Source: Torreya grandis
Lineage: Eukaryota > Streptophyta > Pinopsida > Cupressales > Taxaceae
Direction of reading: 5' to 3'
NCBI GenBank assembly: GCA_037957365.1
Contig: JARHVA010000593.1
Coordinates: forward strand, 513,501 to 577,500
DNA: 64,000 nt
Both the position numbers and the translations under genes were made by a program. The notes beneath the pieces are model-generated. The model saw nothing but the letters and a program-made list of their open reading frames with translations. It ran no database searches and had not been told where the DNA came from. Shown here in pieces: positions 61,216 to 64,000 of the stretch; the first letter of the stretch is position 1, and every line of letters starts with the position of its first letter.

Positions 61216-62235
61216 CTCAAAATTATGGTCTAATGATCTCATATGATCATCTAAATGCATCATAAGTCTTTTTAAATGTTCATATAGGTGTTAAAGGTTA
61301 TGGTCATCATGATTGTGGTTTAAGGTGAATTGATAGTTCTAGGTAAGTAAGTTACAGTGATGAGTCTGAGGCTCCATGCCATGATTTGATGTATCTAATG
61401 CATATGGTTTTGTTTTTTATGAATTTAAAGTTTTTATCATTATTTTTTAAATATTTTAATTAAGTATAAGAGGGAGAAATGATGAATCCAAAATGGCATG
61501 TCTAGTTCTAGTCTGACTGTGTGTAGTAAGGTCAAAAGATTGGTTTGCAAGACCAATATTTGACATTAGACCTTAATATTTTGTATCTGATATTGGTCTA
61601 GATATGTCAAAGGATATTTATAAATTATTAGTAATATTTGAGAGTGTTATTTTAGGTTTTTAAGATCAAATTATTCATGCCTAAGTTTTGGAGTATTCTA
61701 GTTGTTCTAAGTGGGGTATTTATAGAGAAGGTTTTGATTCCTTTTGCCCTAAATTTTGAAATCTAAAGCATATGGTGATGACACTGAGGTCATGTATTCT
61801 ATGTATATATATTTTATTACTATTTTTTAATCTAATTTGTGTTTAATCTTTAGTAGTTTAAGATAGGCTTTATATGTCTAAGAAGTTAATTGTGAACAGT
61901 ACAAATGGTGTGATTCAAGTGGTGATTGAACCTAAAAGGTGTTATGGAGTCTAGATGAGATTATTATAGGTATATTTTATTTTTATATGATATTTTCATG
62001 TGAATTTTAAAATTTTTCTAATGAAGGCAAAGTGTAACGTGTCCTAAAGTAGACCTAATGGGATTAGGTCTCCATGAGATCTAAAGATGAAATAAGGTTT
62101 AATTTAGATATGTCAAACATAAATGGACCCAAAAAACATATGATTCATGTTTATGAGATATCCTAATATCTATTACATGGCTGACCTAAAATTTTAAGGC
62201 TTTTTGGCGAATGAAGTGGCAATATGAGTAAGAAG

Positions 62236-62251
62236 CTTGTATATATACAAG
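62236..62251 (+). promoter_or_regulatory. Palindromic TATA element, LTR 3
   Basis: cttgtatatatacaag, identical to LTR 1. Confidence 0.7.
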
Positions 62252-62909
62252 GTAGTTTTATGCCTACTTGTGTGGGCAGAGAACAAGCAAATAAAATAGT
62301 ATTTTGGTAATTATGAGGAGGTATTTTATTCCATATAATTATAATATATAAATTTTTATGAATATTTTATAGAGGTTCTATGTATAAAAATCAAGATCAT
62401 ATGACCTAATATGTCTTGAAGAGACCTAATTGAGCGAAGAGGACTAGAAGGCAGTTTGAGAAGGATAAGAGTGTGAAGAGATAAAGAGGTGATCCTCATC
62501 AGTTGGTTGAGAAAAAAGGTGTCTTGAATGTGATCAAATAAATTATGTGGGAGTTTGTTTTGATTTATCTCAAGGGTTGGTACCCCCTTGTAAGTTGGTG
62601 CTTGTTAAAGCCTAACTGAGTTAGTGCTTAGCTAGTTGGGGTTGGTGCTCCATGTGGAGTTAGTACTTCACTAAATTTAGTGTTTTATAATAATATTATA
62701 TTCCATTTGTATATATCAATGGGTTTTATTCCCCTATATGGTTTCCCATATATGTGATTTATTCTTGTTTTTTTCTTATGTGGATAGGTGGTTATATTTG
62801 CTACATCTATATGCTTCTTTGAATGGTTCATAACTGCTTAAGGGAAATTGGTAAGAAAGCTTTTTAATACTAATTCACCCCACCTCTCAATAATTTTGCT
62901 TCAAAAATT

Positions 62910-62920
62910 TGGTATCAGAT
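62910..62920 (+). promoter_or_regulatory. PBS, array unit 3
   Basis: TGGTATCAGAT, the best preserved of the three; initiator tRNA-Met type. Confidence 0.78.
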
Positions 62921-62970
62921 TAGGTCCTTTAAAGTAGGCCTAAATAGCCGAAGAGCTCTTAGAAGGAAGG

Positions 62971-64000
62971 ATGGCTGGTAAGCATGCTCAATGCGGTTTC
63001 TCTAATAGTAAGGCTCCATTATTCAATATAACTAATTATGATTTTTATATAATAATAATGAAGACATATCTAATTCAATGGGGCATGACATACACCAGTC
63101 AGTTGTGGATGGATACACTCCACCTTCTACACCACCAACTGATGCAGCAGGCAAGAAAGAAAGTGAAAGTAATTCCAAGGTAATGAATGTCATTCTATGT
63201 GGGCTATCAAAGGTAGAATTTGTGAAGGTGATGCACTATGATTCAACCAAGATTATATGGGACAAATTTAATACTATCTATAAAGGAGACATAAAGGTGA
63301 AGATGGCCAAGTTTTAGACCCACTAGAGATAGTTTGAAATTTTGAAGATCAATGAAGATGAAACCATTGCATCTTACATGTTGAAGGTTGATGAAATTAT
63401 CAATGTCGTTAGAGGATTAGGATAATAAGTGAAAGAGTCTATTGTTTTTCAAAAGGTATTGAGATCACTAACTCCTAATTTTTATTCGCATATATTTGTA
63501 GTAGAAGAGATGAAAGTTTTGGACAAACTTTAAATGGATGGGATTTGTGGCATCTTGATTTCCTATGAGATGAGAACAAATTAAGGAATGCCTCATAAGA
63601 AGGAAAGAACATTCAAAGCTAAGAATAATTAAAAATCCAAGAAGGTCAAGGATGAGGTATGTTCATATGTTGATGATGATGAATTAATAGACATGTTTTC
63701 TAGGAATTTAAGGTTTGGATCTAGTAAGTACAAGGGTAAATTTCCTTTCAAATATTTTAAATGTGTTAAGATTGGTCACTTTACATTCAAATGTCCTAAC
63801 AAGGATAAATTTGAGCATGATGAAGAACATGATGAACATCATGGAGATGATAGGAAGGTATATAAGCCTGAGAAGAATAAGAAAGATTTCAAGAAGTATG
63901 AAGGTAGGAAAGGGTCATTCAAGAACAAGAGAAGTTTCTACTCCAAAGAAGACAATAACTCATCTGATGTAAATGACACAAATACATTTGATAGTGATGA
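62971..64000 (+). pseudogene. Copia-type gag, array unit 3, runs off window
   Basis: ATG at 62971 (MAGKHAQCGFSNSKAPLFN). The capsid half is split over two frames by a small shift near 63065-63080, after which MGHDIHQSVVDGYTPPSTPP and the SKVMNVILCGLSKVEFVKVM segment follow. Stops occur at 63316 (TAG) and in Gln codons further on. The first knuckle region (KIGHFTFKCPNKDKFEHDEE) lies near 63770 and is followed by the basic, Lys/Asp-rich DRKVYKPEKNKKDFKKYEGR. It is cut by the end of the window before the coil and the other knuckles. Confidence 0.82.

Larger units (their letters stand above)
60147..62907 (+). repeat. Large LTR 3 of plus-strand gag-only array, internally deleted (2.76 kb)
   Basis: It starts TGTTGTCATTGATGTC and aligns with LTRs 1 and 2 at both ends. 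It lacks about 0.27 kb around 60845 (between positions equivalent to 54735 and 55000) and about 0.5 kb around 61050-61230. At the second site there are instead several copies of 'atatgttttatgaatgat'. Confidence 0.85.

Overview
The window looks like intergenic DNA from a large, repeat-rich plant nuclear genome. It is AT-rich, I recognise no host gene, rRNA or tRNA, and almost every kilobase can be assigned to decayed LTR retrotransposons nested in one another. The size of the LTRs, their decay by C-to-T/G-to-A change and the depth of nesting would fit a gymnosperm or another slowly purging genome, but no species-diagnostic sequence was seen. All LTR, TSD, PBS and divergence statements come from reading and aligning by eye.

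Layout. (1) 1-600: tail of a minus-strand large LTR, same family as the array at the right end. (2) 600-3530: AT-rich DNA with microsatellites and a 34-bp minisatellite, leading into the decayed 5' LTR and tRNA-Asp-type primer site (PBS) of a Ty3/gypsy element. Its leader, gag, protease and start of pol resume at 9491-13000. (3) 3782-9490: a structurally complete Ty1/copia element (717-bp LTRs, 5-bp target duplication GATGG) inserted in the gypsy leader. Its gag-pol frame is broken by eight internal stops, all TAG, and one frameshift. (4) 13000-42134: a minus-strand, pol-less, copia-like array of LTR, internal, LTR and internal segments. It has 2.7-kb LTRs, a tRNA-Met-type PBS, and a coiled-coil plus zinc-knuckle ORF. 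Its right-hand LTR is split by an 18.3-kb insertion at 22850-41150 flanked by TTTAC on both sides. (5) 22850-41150: a minus-strand element with 1.19-kb LTRs that itself contains plus-strand copies of the same family (LTRs at 29875-31040 and 38031-39199). This family carries no polymerase. It carries a roughly 640-codon, repeat-rich ORF of unknown function that is present in two long copies and one fragment. (6) 42135-47932: remains of two further gypsy-like LTR and leader regions, each with a TATA box and PBS. (7) 47933-64000: a plus-strand head-to-tail array of about 6.1-kb units (LTR about 3.5 kb plus a gag-only internal region of about 2.6 kb), three units, the last running off the window.

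How it fits together: no element here encodes an intact enzyme. The copia element at 3782-9490 is the only one with recognisable protease, integrase, reverse transcriptase and RNase H. The two arrays keep the cis-signals (TATA, PBS, polypurine tract) and only a gag-like protein, as expected of non-autonomous elements mobilised in trans (TR-GAG/LARD-like). The candidates most likely to be undescribed are the pol-less family with the repeat-rich unknown ORF and the paired gag-only array families.
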